Shown here piece after piece: positions 17,597 to 26,570 of a DNA stretch of 58,960 bases. The DNA is taken from the NCBI GenBank assembly GCA_944326235.1, contig CALVDH010000017.1, positions 1 through 58,960 of the forward strand, in the 5' to 3' direction. The notes under the pieces were generated by a model, which was not told the DNA's origin, ran no database searches, and saw only the letters and a list, made by a program, of their open reading frames with translations. The stretch comes from an uncultured Bacteroidales bacterium. GTDB lineage: Bacteria > Bacteroidota > Bacteroidia > Bacteroidales > UBA932. The first letter of the stretch is position 1. Every line of letters starts with the position of its first letter. The position numbers and the translations under genes were made by a program.

Positions 17597-18157
17597 ATGA
17601 CAGAAGACACTGACATCAAGGACAACGACCTGGCCCTCAAGGCCATGTCCGGAGACACACAGGCATTCTCCTCCCTGGCCGCCCGCTACACCGGCCAGCT
17701 GCGCCTCTACATCCAGAGCATCTGCCCCAACCCCACCGACGCCGAGGACATCTGCCAGGAGAGCCTGCGAAAGGCCTACCAGCGCATCGGCAGCTTCAAC
17801 CCCGAATACCTCTTCCGGACCTGGCTCTTCTCCATCGCCCGCAACACCTCCATCGACCATATCCGCCGCCGCAGCACCTTCTCCACCGTCAAGCTCGGCG
17901 AGGCCGACGAGCCCGTCGTAGAAGGCCATGAGACCGAAAGCTCTCCTGAGGACCACATGATAGACGACCAGTCCTACGACCTGTTCATCCGCTCCATCGC
18001 CGCCCTGCCCGACCGCTACCGCCGGATAGCCGAGCTGCGCCTGCTCCACGACCTCTCCTACCAGGACATCGCCGACGAGACCGGCCTGCCCCTCAACACC
18101 GTGCGTACCCGCATCCGCCGCGCCAAGCTCCTGCTCGAAAAAATGATGAACCCGTAA
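17597..18157 (+). CDS. ECF-type RNA polymerase sigma factor
   Basis: A 186-residue sigma-70 family protein with region 2 (DAEDICQESLRKAYQRIGSF, FRTWLFSIARNTSID) and region 4 helix-turn-helix (LPDRYRRIAELRLLHDLSYQ, then NTVRTRIRRAKLLLEK). No anti-sigma gene or TonB receptor pair lies next to it; its neighbours are polA (18 bp upstream) and rsmG (23 bp downstream). Bacteroidetes have stand-alone ECF factors with housekeeping roles, so it may be constitutive. Its target promoters are unknown. Confidence 0.92.
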   Translation: MTEDTDIKDNDLALKAMSGDTQAFSSLAARYTGQLRLYIQSICPNPTDAEDICQESLRKAYQRIGSFNPEYLFRTWLFSIARNTSIDHIRRRSTFSTVKLGEADEPVVEGHETESSPEDHMIDDQSYDLFIRSIAALPDRYRRIAELRLLHDLSYQDIADETGLPLNTVRTRIRRAKLLLEKMMNP

Positions 18158-18168
18158 CAGATTTTACA

Positions 18169-18176
18169 TATTTTTG
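18169..18176 (+). promoter_or_regulatory. Promoter -7 element immediately before rsmG
   Basis: TATTTTTG fits TAnnTTTG but ends only 4 bases before the rsmG ATG, implying a leaderless or nearly leaderless transcript. Confidence 0.4.
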
Positions 18177-18180
18177 CGGC

Positions 18181-18825
18181 ATGAACGAAGAGATTGTTTT
18201 CAAATACTTTCCGGAACTGGACGCACGGCAACGGGAGCAGACGGCCGCCCTCGGACAGCTGTATGCAGAGTGGAACGCCAGGATCAACGTCATCTCGCGC
18301 AAGGACATGGACTCGCTGTACCTGCACCACGTACTGCACTCGCTGGCACTGGTGCGGTACATCCGGGAAAACGGACTTGCGCCCGCCTCTGTTTTCGACG
18401 CCGGCTGCGGAGGAGGATTCCCTGGCATTCCTATGGCCATTGCCATGCCGGAGTGCCGGTTCACCCTGTGCGACTCGATTGCCAAGAAGATAAAGGTGGT
18501 GACAGAAGTCTCTGCTGCCCTGGGACTTGACAATGTGAAGCCGGTCTGGAGCCGGACCGAGGACCTGGGTCCCGAATACCGCTGCGACTATGTGGTGTCC
18601 CGGGCCGTCACCGAGCTGCGCCGGTTCGTACCCCTCGTGCGGCATCTGTACCGCAGGGGCATCCTGTACCTCAAGGGCGGGGACCTCTCCGAAGAGATTG
18701 CCGCCTGTGTCAGGGAGTGCCGCATAGAGCCTCAGGCGGTCTCTGTCACCGACATTTCCGGGTATTTCAGCGAAGAATTTTTCGAAAGTAAAAAGATTAT
18801 TTGCATTTTCCCGCAAAAGCACTAA
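18181..18825 (+). CDS. rsmG: 16S rRNA (guanine-527-N7) methyltransferase
   Basis: A 214-residue SAM methyltransferase (GidB family) that modifies G527 of 16S rRNA. The helical N-terminus has WNARINVISRKD and YLHHVLHSLAL, followed by the SAM-binding motif VFDAGCGGGFPGIPMA. The motif VVSRAVTELRRF is characteristic. Loss of this enzyme gives low-level streptomycin resistance in other bacteria. The stop codon overlaps the -7 element of the rpmH promoter. Confidence 0.96.
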   Translation: MNEEIVFKYFPELDARQREQTAALGQLYAEWNARINVISRKDMDSLYLHHVLHSLALVRYIRENGLAPASVFDAGCGGGFPGIPMAIAMPECRFTLCDSIAKKIKVVTEVSAALGLDNVKPVWSRTEDLGPEYRCDYVVSRAVTELRRFVPLVRHLYRRGILYLKGGDLSEEIAACVRECRIEPQAVSVTDISGYFSEEFFESKKIICIFPQKH

Positions 18826-18830
18826 CTTTG
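18800..18830 (+). promoter_or_regulatory. Promoter of rpmH inside the rsmG 3' end
   Basis: TTTG (18800-18803) and TAACTTTG (18823-18830) are separated by 19 bases, an exact consensus match. The TAA of rsmG is part of the -7 element. The rpmH ATG follows 36 bases later. Confidence 0.75.
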
Positions 18831-18866
18831 CGCTCCATTTTACTGACAAATAATAGATTTTAGAAT

Positions 18867-19019
18867 ATGAAACGTACTTTCCAACCGTCACAGCGCAAGC
18901 GCCGTAACAAACACGGCTTCCGCGAGCGCATGTCCACCCCCAACGGACGCCGCGTACTCGCAGCACGCCGTCGCCACGGCCGCAAGAAACTGACCGTTTC
19001 TTCCGAGGATCTGTACTAA
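18867..19019 (+). CDS. rpmH: Large-subunit ribosomal protein L34
   Basis: A 50-residue, highly basic protein that opens [20 protein letters not shown] and contains [18 protein letters not shown], the L34 signature. It is shorter than most gene-calling cutoffs. It has its own strong promoter within rsmG and is followed by a large hairpin. Its usual neighbours dnaA and rnpA are not in this window. Confidence 0.98.
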   Translation: MKRTFQPSQRKRRNKHGFRERMSTPNGRRVLAARRRHGRKKLTVSSEDLY

Positions 19020-19046
19020 CAGAGCCCCCACGTCAGCTTAAAGCAT

Positions 19047-19080
19047 AGACAGGCCTGCAGAATAATCTGCAGGCCTGTCT
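19047..19080. terminator. Perfect 14-bp hairpin between convergent genes
   Basis: AGACAGGCCTGCAG (19047-19060) pairs with CTGCAGGCCTGTCT (19067-19080), loop AATAAT. It lies between rpmH (plus) and the TonB-dependent receptor (minus), so it probably stops transcription from both sides, although neither side has a T run. Confidence 0.7.
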
Positions 19081-19145
19081 GCGTTATGGCAAAAAACAGG
19101 AATACCGGCCTGCCGGATGGGAACCTTGGGCACGGACAATCACTG

Positions 19146-21074
19146 CTAAAATTCGAAATTGAGGCCGCCGATGACATTGGCGCCGGGCATGGGGAAGCCG
19201 GCATTAATCTCGTAGCGCTGGTTGAGCAGGTTCTCGCCGCGCACCCATACGGACATCCAGTCCAGGATGCGGAAGGAGGCGCGGATGTTCCAGAGGACGA
19301 AATCCTCCTGCACCGGGGAGTCACCGACCGCGGTATACAGACCGGCAACGTACTGCACTCCGGTGGACACATGCCAGCGGCCGTGGGTGAAGAGGCCTCC
19401 GACGTACAGCTTGTGCTCGGGGGCGGCCACCACGGGATTTTCCATGTGCAGGAAACTGTAGTTGGCGTCCACCGAACAGTCACGGGCGATGCGCCAGGCG
19501 GCCTGCACCTCCACTCCGGCATTGTGAATTTCCCCAGTGTTCTGGTTCAGCGGACCGCCACCGCTCGGATTGGGCAGGGTCTGGATCGTATTGTCCCCGT
19601 CGATGTAGAACACATTCAGACCGTACGACACCCTCCCGTCCAGAAGTTTCTGGGACAATGCCACCTCGTAGGACCACAGCCGCTCGGGCCGCAGATCCGG
19701 GTTCTGCGGAGGGAACATGTACATCTCGCGGATGGTGGGATAGCGGAAGCCCTTGCCGGCCGATACCTTCAGCTCGAGGGCATACGGCAGGTGGAAGGCC
19801 AGTCCGGCCTGGGGCACCCACTCGGTCCCGAGGCGCGAATGATGGTCTACGCGCAGGCCGGCATTGAAGGTGAGCCACGTTCCGATGTTCTGACGGAAAT
19901 CCACATAGCCGGCCACCTCGTGCTGTGCGATGTCCACGATATCCTCCCGCTCCCCGTTGCGCTCACCGGCCACGTACTGGTTCCAGGCCGAGCCGCCGAA
20001 ACGGTACCAGTCCACGCCGGCTGTCAGGCGGTTGCCCCGGAACAGCCTCACGCTCTGGTAGGCCGAGATGCCCATCATGTCATCATGAGAATTGAAACGG
20101 TAATCCAGGGGAGTCTCTCCATCCGAGGGCTGGTAGCCGTCGTTGATATGGTGGTCGCCCCAGTTGTAGAACACGCTGAGGGCTCCGGACGTCCGCTCGT
20201 ACTCGTTCTCCACGGCCAGCGAGGTCATGCCGCGGGTCACGCTCTGGTCGGCGTCCACGAGAGGGGCAGAGACGGCGCCGGGGTTGGAGGCATTGAAGTG
20301 AGTCACATTGACATCGGCCCTCACCCTCCAGTTCTCCGTAAAGTCATAGCCCAGCTTGGCATAGCCTCCGTACTGCTCGAAGCCCATATCCTCCCGGTGC
20401 CCGTCCGTGCGGTTGTACGACAGGCTGACCACACTGGAGAAGCCGCCGAAGCGCATACGGTTGACGGCCTCGGTCTGCACGGTATTCCACGAGCCGTAGC
20501 CTGCGGAGATATTGGTCCGGACTCCGTCCTCCTCCATCCTGCGGGTGACGATATTGACCACGCCGCCCATCGCATTGGAACCGTAGAGCACTGAAGCCGG
20601 ACCGCGGAGCACCTCCACCTGCTCGGCCATCAGGGACTGATAAGCGTCCGAGATGGGATGCCCGAACATGCCCATATACTGCGGATGACCGTCGATAAGC
20701 ACCATTACCTGACCGGAGCCGCCGCTCAGACCGCGGACCGAGATATTGCCGGCAGACCCGCCGGAGACCCCGTAGCCCATGACACCACGGGATGTGGAGA
20801 AAAATCCCGGCACCTGCTCCGTCAGCACCGGCAGCAGGGACGGGGTGAATGAGTATTCTATGGAAGGGCGGTCCAGCACGGTGACCGTCAGCGGCAGATG
20901 CCGGATATCGGTCTTGTTGCGGGTACCGGTGACCACCACCTGAGAGAGGGTGTCGCTCCAGGCTCCACCCGCTGTATCGGCAGGTTCATCAATATTCATA
21001 TTGCGGGCCGAAGCCACGGATGAGGCAGCGGAGCATATAAGGACGGCCGCCGCCAGGATAAAAACATTTCTCAT
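19146..21074 (-). CDS. TonB-dependent outer-membrane receptor
   Basis: A 642-residue receptor. The start at 21074 (MRNVFILAAAVL) was chosen because it gives a good signal peptide; an open extension upstream to 21293 has no homologous character and overlaps the divergent PASTA gene. A TonB-box-like SQVVVTGTR is followed by a plug domain (VLRGPASVLYGSNAMGGVVNI) and a 22-strand barrel ending in a terminal aromatic residue (INFEF-like GGLNFEF). It lacks the N-terminal carboxypeptidase-like domain of SusC proteins, and there is no SusD. BtuB- or siderophore-receptor-like; substrate unknown. Energy would come from an ExbBD-TonB complex such as that at 43-45 kb. Confidence 0.92.
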   Translation of the reverse strand: MRNVFILAAAVLICSAASSVASARNMNIDEPADTAGGAWSDTLSQVVVTGTRNKTDIRHLPLTVTVLDRPSIEYSFTPSLLPVLTEQVPGFFSTSRGVMGYGVSGGSAGNISVRGLSGGSGQVMVLIDGHPQYMGMFGHPISDAYQSLMAEQVEVLRGPASVLYGSNAMGGVVNIVTRRMEEDGVRTNISAGYGSWNTVQTEAVNRMRFGGFSSVVSLSYNRTDGHREDMGFEQYGGYAKLGYDFTENWRVRADVNVTHFNASNPGAVSAPLVDADQSVTRGMTSLAVENEYERTSGALSVFYNWGDHHINDGYQPSDGETPLDYRFNSHDDMMGISAYQSVRLFRGNRLTAGVDWYRFGGSAWNQYVAGERNGEREDIVDIAQHEVAGYVDFRQNIGTWLTFNAGLRVDHHSRLGTEWVPQAGLAFHLPYALELKVSAGKGFRYPTIREMYMFPPQNPDLRPERLWSYEVALSQKLLDGRVSYGLNVFYIDGDNTIQTLPNPSGGGPLNQNTGEIHNAGVEVQAAWRIARDCSVDANYSFLHMENPVVAAPEHKLYVGGLFTHGRWHVSTGVQYVAGLYTAVGDSPVQEDFVLWNIRASFRILDWMSVWVRGENLLNQRYEINAGFPMPGANVIGGLNFEF

Positions 21075-21152
21075 AACAATTCTGACCGCAAATATACACC
21101 GGAAGAACTTACTGGCGGAATAATTTTCACGGAGAATATTACCAATTTTACC

Positions 21153-21160
21153 TATCTTTG
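21153..21160 (+). promoter_or_regulatory. Promoter -7 element immediately before the PASTA gene
   Basis: TATCTTTG fits TAnnTTTG and ends 4 bases before the ATG at 21165, so the mRNA may be leaderless. Confidence 0.4.
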
Positions 21161-21164
21161 TGCC

Positions 21165-21992
21165 ATGAAAAAATTCCTTCAGAAACCGTTCAAGTATTCT
21201 CTGACAAAGAACATACTGCTTATCATAGGCATACTCGTCGTGGGCTACGTCATCATCAACCTTTTCCTCAGGATCATAACCAGACACAACCAAGAGCTGA
21301 CAGTCCCCGACATGACCGGCATGAATCTCGCTGAAGCCTCCGCCGTGGCCGCAGAGGCCGACCTCCGTCTGGAAGTCACGGACTCAGTGTACATCAGAGG
21401 GATGGAGAGAGGCGCCATCGCCCGTCAGAACCCCGAACCCGGCGGCAAGGTCAAGAAAAACCGGCGCATCCTGCTGGTCATCAATTCCGTCATCCCCAGA
21501 CAGTCCACCATGCCGTCCCTGACAGGCTTCTCCCTCAGGCAGGCAAGGACAGAGCTGGCCTCCAACGGCCTCAACATCGGAAAACTCATATACGTGAACG
21601 ACATGGCCACCGACAACGTGCTGGCCCAGCAGTACATGGGCGAGGACATAGAACCCGGTACAAGGCTCAACAGCGGCACCGCCATCGACCTGGTGCTGGG
21701 CCTCAACCCGGCCGACAGCGCCACGTTCATACCGTACATCATCGGCTACCGCTACCAGATGGCCACCGAGCTGCTGCATGACAACTCCCTGAACATCTAC
21801 CGCTGCGAGTTCGACACCACCGTAACCGACTACGCCGACTCCCTGGAAGCCTATGTCTACGGCCAGTATCCCCCGGCTTCCGATTCCATAAGCGTACGCA
21901 GAGGCACTTCCGTAACCCTGTACCTGTCCAAAGACGTCTCACGCATCCCCGTACCCGAGGAGGAAACCGACAGCACCGATGTCCAGCTCTGA
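21165..21992 (+). CDS. PASTA-domain membrane protein
   Basis: A 275-residue protein with one N-terminal membrane segment (NILLIIGILVVGYVIINLFL, about 20-40) and three PASTA repeats on the outer side, each starting with a VPDMTG- or MPSLTG-like motif (near residues 46, 117 and 186). PASTA domains bind peptidoglycan or muropeptides in kinases and penicillin-binding proteins; here no kinase or transpeptidase is attached. It overlaps the following rlu gene by 14 bp, so the two are co-translated. The role is unknown beyond probable wall sensing or scaffolding. Confidence 0.88.
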   Translation: MKKFLQKPFKYSLTKNILLIIGILVVGYVIINLFLRIITRHNQELTVPDMTGMNLAEASAVAAEADLRLEVTDSVYIRGMERGAIARQNPEPGGKVKKNRRILLVINSVIPRQSTMPSLTGFSLRQARTELASNGLNIGKLIYVNDMATDNVLAQQYMGEDIEPGTRLNSGTAIDLVLGLNPADSATFIPYIIGYRYQMATELLHDNSLNIYRCEFDTTVTDYADSLEAYVYGQYPPASDSISVRRGTSVTLYLSKDVSRIPVPEEETDSTDVQL

Positions 21993-23076
21993 CAGGCAGC
22001 CAGTACCCCTTCCCGACCCTATCGCGGAGGAGATATCCCAGGAAGATGAGGACAATCCCGACGAGGAGAACGACCAGGGTCTCTTCGAGCACTATCATGT
22101 CACGGCAGACCGCGGCCAGAGCCTGCTCCGCGTAGACAAGTTCCTGACCGCCCACATCATGGGCGCCTCACGCAACCGCATCCAGCAGGCCATAGACGCG
22201 GGATACGTCTACGTCGGCGGCACCCCGGTCAAGGCCAACTACAGGGTCAAGCCCCTGGACGACATCCGCATCTGCCTTCCCTACCGCCGCCGCGGCTATG
22301 AGATACTGCCCGAGAAGATGGACCTGGACATAAGGTATGAGGACGAGGATGTCCTGGTAGTGAACAAGCCGGCAGGTCTGGTAGTCCATCCCGGCTGCAG
22401 CCACTACACGGGCACCCTCATCAACGGCCTTGCCTGGTATCTGGGACGCAGCCAGGGCCCTGACGCCAAGGACGACCGCATGGGCATCCTGGTGCACCGC
22501 ATAGACAAGGACACCTCCGGTACCCTCCTGATAGCCAAGAACGACGAGGCACAGGCCTACCTGGCCCGCCAGTTCTTCGTCCACTCGATAGAGAGAGTGT
22601 ACACGGCCATCGTCTGGGGAGACATGGAGGAGGACTCCGGCACGGTCACCGGCGACATCGGCCGCGACCCGTCCAACAGGATACGCTTCAAGGTAGTGGA
22701 GGACGGCACCGGCAAGCACGCGGTCACTCACTGGAAGGTCCTCGAGCGCCTGGGCTACGTCACCGTGGTGGAATGCCGGCTGGAAACCGGCCGCACCCAC
22801 CAGATCCGCGTCCACATGAACCACATCGGCCATCCCCTCTTCAACGACTCCCTCTACGGCGGCGACCGGATCCTGAAGGGTACCCTCTACTCCCGCTACC
22901 GCCAGTTCATCGACAACTGCTTCGAGGTCCTGCCCCGTCAGGCCCTGCACGCCGGCACCATCGGATTCATCCATCCCCGCACCCATGAAAAAATAGTCGT
23001 CGGGAGCGAATTGCCCGACGACATGAAAGCACTTATCGAAAAATTCAGAATCTTCGTCAATTCCCGTAATTCCTAG
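21979..23076 (+). CDS. RluA-family 23S rRNA pseudouridine synthase (RluD-like)
   Basis: A 365-residue protein. An acidic N-terminal tail is followed by an S4 RNA-binding domain (LLRVDKFLTAHIMGASRNRIQQ, residues about 50-110). The catalytic domain has the signature HRIDKDTSGTLLIAKND, whose Asp is the catalytic residue, and LETGRTHQIRVHM. Pseudouridylates 23S rRNA; target site not certain. It overlaps the upstream PASTA gene and is convergent with the next gene, with only 12 bp between stop codons. Confidence 0.94.
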   Translation: MSSSDRQPVPLPDPIAEEISQEDEDNPDEENDQGLFEHYHVTADRGQSLLRVDKFLTAHIMGASRNRIQQAIDAGYVYVGGTPVKANYRVKPLDDIRICLPYRRRGYEILPEKMDLDIRYEDEDVLVVNKPAGLVVHPGCSHYTGTLINGLAWYLGRSQGPDAKDDRMGILVHRIDKDTSGTLLIAKNDEAQAYLARQFFVHSIERVYTAIVWGDMEEDSGTVTGDIGRDPSNRIRFKVVEDGTGKHAVTHWKVLERLGYVTVVECRLETGRTHQIRVHMNHIGHPLFNDSLYGGDRILKGTLYSRYRQFIDNCFEVLPRQALHAGTIGFIHPRTHEKIVVGSELPDDMKALIEKFRIFVNSRNS

Positions 23077-23088
23077 GGACGCCTCAAC

Positions 23089-25920
23089 CTACCTGCGGGG
23101 AGGTCTCGGAGGACCACCCGGACCGCGCCGTCCTCCCATCATCTTGTCGAAGTTGCCGAAACGGTAGACGAGCGATATCATGAAATACTGCCCGAGGGTA
23201 TTGTTGTAGGTATCCTCCACATAGTTGTCGGTGGTGGTGCGGTAATTGTTCTTGGCCTGGTTGAGTATATCGTAGACCTTGAACCGCAGGGTCATCTTGT
23301 CCTTCAGGAAGAGCTGGGAGATCTCCGCGTTCCAGGTCAGTTCGGGCTCGCCGAATCCGGCCTCATAGCCGATGTAGTAGTTGTACCTGGCATCCGTCCT
23401 GAACTCCATGCCCCAGGGGAGCGTGGCGTTGACCTCGGCGAACACCGAGTTGTCCCAAGTATCCGCCCTGGCCTGGGAGGCCATCTCGTACCACGCCTTT
23501 CGGTATGACGCACTGGCTCCGAGGCGGGTCTCGATATAGTCGTTGCGGTAAACCAGCGTGAGGTTCTCGCTCAGCGACATGGAGGTGGTACGTCCGCCTA
23601 TGAGATAATCCTGTATCTCCTCGAAGGTCTCGGCCTCCGGATTGTCCCCCGTATAGGACAGGGAACTGGTCACCGAGCCGCGGGTAAATGTCATCAGGGA
23701 GAAACCGGACTTGCCGAACTGCGAGTTGGTCATCAGCATCACGTTGCCCCCGAGGGTCGGACGGTCCGAGTTGACGGGCACCGTGTACTGTGTTCCGGTG
23801 GAGTTGTACCAGCTGGCATTGATGATGTCGTCCTTGGTGAAATTGAATCCTCCCATCACCGAATAGGTGGAGAAACTCTCCATATCCGTATAGTTGTAGT
23901 GCATCCTGAACCGGTTGGAGAACTCGGGCTTCAGGCTCATGTTTCCGACGGACACGTACAGAGGGTCGGAGTTGTCGGGCACCGGCATCAGCTGGTTGAC
24001 GGAGGGCTGGGAGGTGCTTCCGTTGTAGTTGATGCGCATGAACTCGTTCTTGTCGAAGTTGTAGTCGAACCTGGCTGAGGGAGCGAAGTTCCACACCGTG
24101 TAATTGACATTCCTCCCTGGGTTGAAATCGTCCCGGGTAATGGTGGTCGAGGGCTGGGCGTTGACTCCGAGCTGGAGGTTGTACTTCTTCTCCTGTTTCA
24201 TGAAACTCAGCTGCATCCTGTGTCTAAGGAAGGTATTCTCCATCCGGGAAGAATAGACGGAGTCCAGCTCGTCGCTCACCGTTCCGTCCTCCAGGATGTC
24301 ACGGGTATCCTTCTCTGTCTGGCTGTTGCTCCAGTTGAAGCGGTAGGAGCCGAGCAGGAAGAAATTCTTGCCCAGGGGCTCGGTATAGGTCAGGTCAGCA
24401 GAGGCGGAATAGCTGTCCTCGCGCTGCTCGTAATTCTGATTCACCCGTTCCGTCCCGGAGGGAAGGCCGTCCGCGTATGTATTGGTCTCGGAATAATTGA
24501 TTCCGGTATAATCGCTGTTGGAAATGGAGTAGTCCACATTGAGGGAAATGGTCCTTCCCGCCTTCTGCCCTATCCTCTGGCGGTAGAGCAGGCGGCCGTT
24601 GGTCCTCCAGGAGACTCCGTCCGACGATGCCTTGCTGATACCGTCATTGACCTTTCCGGTGCGGGAGTTCTCGGTAGAATACTCGCTGTTCTCGTCATAG
24701 ACCGAACGGCTGTAGTTGAAACTGGGGCGGAAGAGCAGGGAGGTCCGGTCATTGAACTTATAGTCAAATACCGCGCCCCCGCGATGGCCGTCGCTGAAGA
24801 AACGGCTGGTCTCGTTGTTGGCGGTGTGCTGGCTTATACTGTCATTGAGGAAGGTGGTACGGCTGCTGCGCTCCTCAACGTCGCGGACCATACCGTTGTA
24901 GAGATAGTTCGCCCCGAGCTCGCGGTCGCGGTCCCCGCCGATGTTCATATTGGCGTTGACTCCTCCCATCCAGGTGGTCATGATACCTCCGCGGTTGCCG
25001 CCGAAGCCGCGTCCGCGCATGCCGCCTCCCATTCCCATGTCGCCGAAACCGCGGTTATTGGTGTTGTTGCTGTTGAGGATGATGCTGACCTGATTGTCCT
25101 CGGTGAAGCGTCCAACCATGCCGGATGCCTGGAAACGGGCCGCGTGCTCCTCGGTCTGGAGATCATGGCCTCCGCCGGCAGCCACGTTGCCGAACCACGA
25201 TTCCAGAAGTCCCGGCTTGACACTAAGGTCGATGACCTTTTCTTCCTCACCGTCGTCGATACCGGTGAACTCGGCCTGGTCGGACTTCTTGTCCACCACC
25301 TTTATCTTGTTGATGATCTTCGCGGGGATATTCTTGGAGGCCAGGGACGGGTCGTCCAGGAAGAACTCCTTGCCGTCGATCATGATCTTGTTGATGGTCT
25401 CGCCCTGGTATGTGATGCCTCCGTCGCTGTCCACCTCCACTCCGGGAAGTTTCTTGAGGAGGTCCTCCAGCATATCGTTGTCAGTGGTCTTGAAGAGGGC
25501 CGCCGTGTATTCCACCGTATCTTTCTTGACCACCACCTGGTTGCCGACAGCGGACACCACCACCTCGTCCAGCATGGTTACATCCTTGTTCATCAGCATC
25601 TCGCCGAGGTCAGTCACACTCTGCTTCAGCTCCACGTTGCGGGTAAATCTATAATAGCCCATGAGGTCGGCCACGAAAACGTACTTTCCGGCAGGTATGC
25701 CTGTAACCACACCTTTTCCGTCACCGTCCGTCATGGAATAATAAGCATTCTCCGTGCTGCCGTCCTTAGAGACGTATATTGTGGCAAAGGATACGGGCTC
25801 CCTGGACACGGAGTCCGTAAGCTGGACTTTTATTGAAAACTCTCCTTTCTTCTGGGCTGAAAGACTCCCCGCCGAAAGGACTGCGAGAAGGAATGCCAAT
25901 AGGATGCGTATGCGTGTCAT
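23089..25920 (-). CDS. OMP_b-brl family outer-membrane beta-barrel protein (TonB-receptor-like)
   Basis: A 943-residue protein with a signal peptide (LLAFLLAVLSAGSLSAQ). A carboxypeptidase-regulatory-like domain (about 30-115) and a plug-like domain (MLDEVVVSAVGNQ, LLKKLPGVEVDSDGGITYQG) precede a long barrel; the end is Arg/Pro/Gly-rich (RRGPGGPPRPPRR). A Gly/Met/Arg-rich loop (around 290-315) is notable. Proteins of this type are common in Bacteroidetes and usually lack an assigned substrate. It is a single gene, convergent with the pseudouridine synthase. Confidence 0.9.
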   Translation of the reverse strand: MTRIRILLAFLLAVLSAGSLSAQKKGEFSIKVQLTDSVSREPVSFATIYVSKDGSTENAYYSMTDGDGKGVVTGIPAGKYVFVADLMGYYRFTRNVELKQSVTDLGEMLMNKDVTMLDEVVVSAVGNQVVVKKDTVEYTAALFKTTDNDMLEDLLKKLPGVEVDSDGGITYQGETINKIMIDGKEFFLDDPSLASKNIPAKIINKIKVVDKKSDQAEFTGIDDGEEEKVIDLSVKPGLLESWFGNVAAGGGHDLQTEEHAARFQASGMVGRFTEDNQVSIILNSNNTNNRGFGDMGMGGGMRGRGFGGNRGGIMTTWMGGVNANMNIGGDRDRELGANYLYNGMVRDVEERSSRTTFLNDSISQHTANNETSRFFSDGHRGGAVFDYKFNDRTSLLFRPSFNYSRSVYDENSEYSTENSRTGKVNDGISKASSDGVSWRTNGRLLYRQRIGQKAGRTISLNVDYSISNSDYTGINYSETNTYADGLPSGTERVNQNYEQREDSYSASADLTYTEPLGKNFFLLGSYRFNWSNSQTEKDTRDILEDGTVSDELDSVYSSRMENTFLRHRMQLSFMKQEKKYNLQLGVNAQPSTTITRDDFNPGRNVNYTVWNFAPSARFDYNFDKNEFMRINYNGSTSQPSVNQLMPVPDNSDPLYVSVGNMSLKPEFSNRFRMHYNYTDMESFSTYSVMGGFNFTKDDIINASWYNSTGTQYTVPVNSDRPTLGGNVMLMTNSQFGKSGFSLMTFTRGSVTSSLSYTGDNPEAETFEEIQDYLIGGRTTSMSLSENLTLVYRNDYIETRLGASASYRKAWYEMASQARADTWDNSVFAEVNATLPWGMEFRTDARYNYYIGYEAGFGEPELTWNAEISQLFLKDKMTLRFKVYDILNQAKNNYRTTTDNYVEDTYNNTLGQYFMISLVYRFGNFDKMMGGRRGPGGPPRPPRR

Positions 25921-26012
25921 CGCCTGTTCAAATAGTTTGGGATCAGAATCAATGTTCTTTTGACAAATGCGTCACACGATAGTTTAATCACAGGCGGAAG
26001 TTATTTCCAATG

Positions 26013-26570
26013 TCATTTCACACGGTCCGGATGAGCCTTGATGAACTTCTCCCAGTTGGTTGACGTGGCTGTATCCGCCAGCGGATTGATCAGCTGATAG
26101 AAGTGGCACATCGCTATGGCAAGGGCGTCCGTCGCATCCAGGAACTTGGGCTGAAAATCCGTTTTCAGAGTCCTGGACAGAATCAGGGCCACCTGCTCCT
26201 TCGAAGCCCCGCCCTGCCCCGTCACCGCCATCTTGACCTTGCGGGGGGCATACTCGAAGATAGGCAGGTTGTGGGCTATCGCGGCCGATATCGCCGCACC
26301 CTGAGCCCTGCCCAGCTTGAGCATGACCTGGGGGTTCTTGCCGTAGAACGGAGCCTCCACCGCGACATCGTCGGGACTGTAACGCCCGATAATCCCGCTG
26401 ACCTCGGTAAATATGGTATTAAGCTTGGCAAAGCTGTCCTTCTCCCTTCTCAGGTCCACCACCCCCATGTCCACGAAATGGACCTTACGCCTGTCAATGA
26501 GAATGACCCCGTACCCTAGAATCATGGTGCCGGGGTCAATTCCCAATATTATTCTCTGTCCCTCCTCCAT
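26013..26570 (-). CDS. ruvC: Holliday junction resolvase RuvC
   Basis: A 185-residue RNase H-fold endonuclease. Catalytic acids are visible: Asp12 in ILGIDPGT, Glu in VEAPFYGKNPQ, and the DATDALAIAMCH pair near residue 141. It resolves four-way junctions with RuvAB. The start codon overlaps the serS stop region by one base, indicating coupling to serS; ruvA and ruvB are elsewhere. Confidence 0.97.
   Translation of the reverse strand: MEEGQRIILGIDPGTMILGYGVILIDRRKVHFVDMGVVDLRREKDSFAKLNTIFTEVSGIIGRYSPDDVAVEAPFYGKNPQVMLKLGRAQGAAISAAIAHNLPIFEYAPRKVKMAVTGQGGASKEQVALILSRTLKTDFQPKFLDATDALAIAMCHFYQLINPLADTATSTNWEKFIKAHPDRVK

Noticed and set aside
21075..21293. N-terminal extension of the TonB-dependent receptor
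   Set aside because: It would overlap the divergent PASTA gene and hide the signal peptide that begins at 21074.
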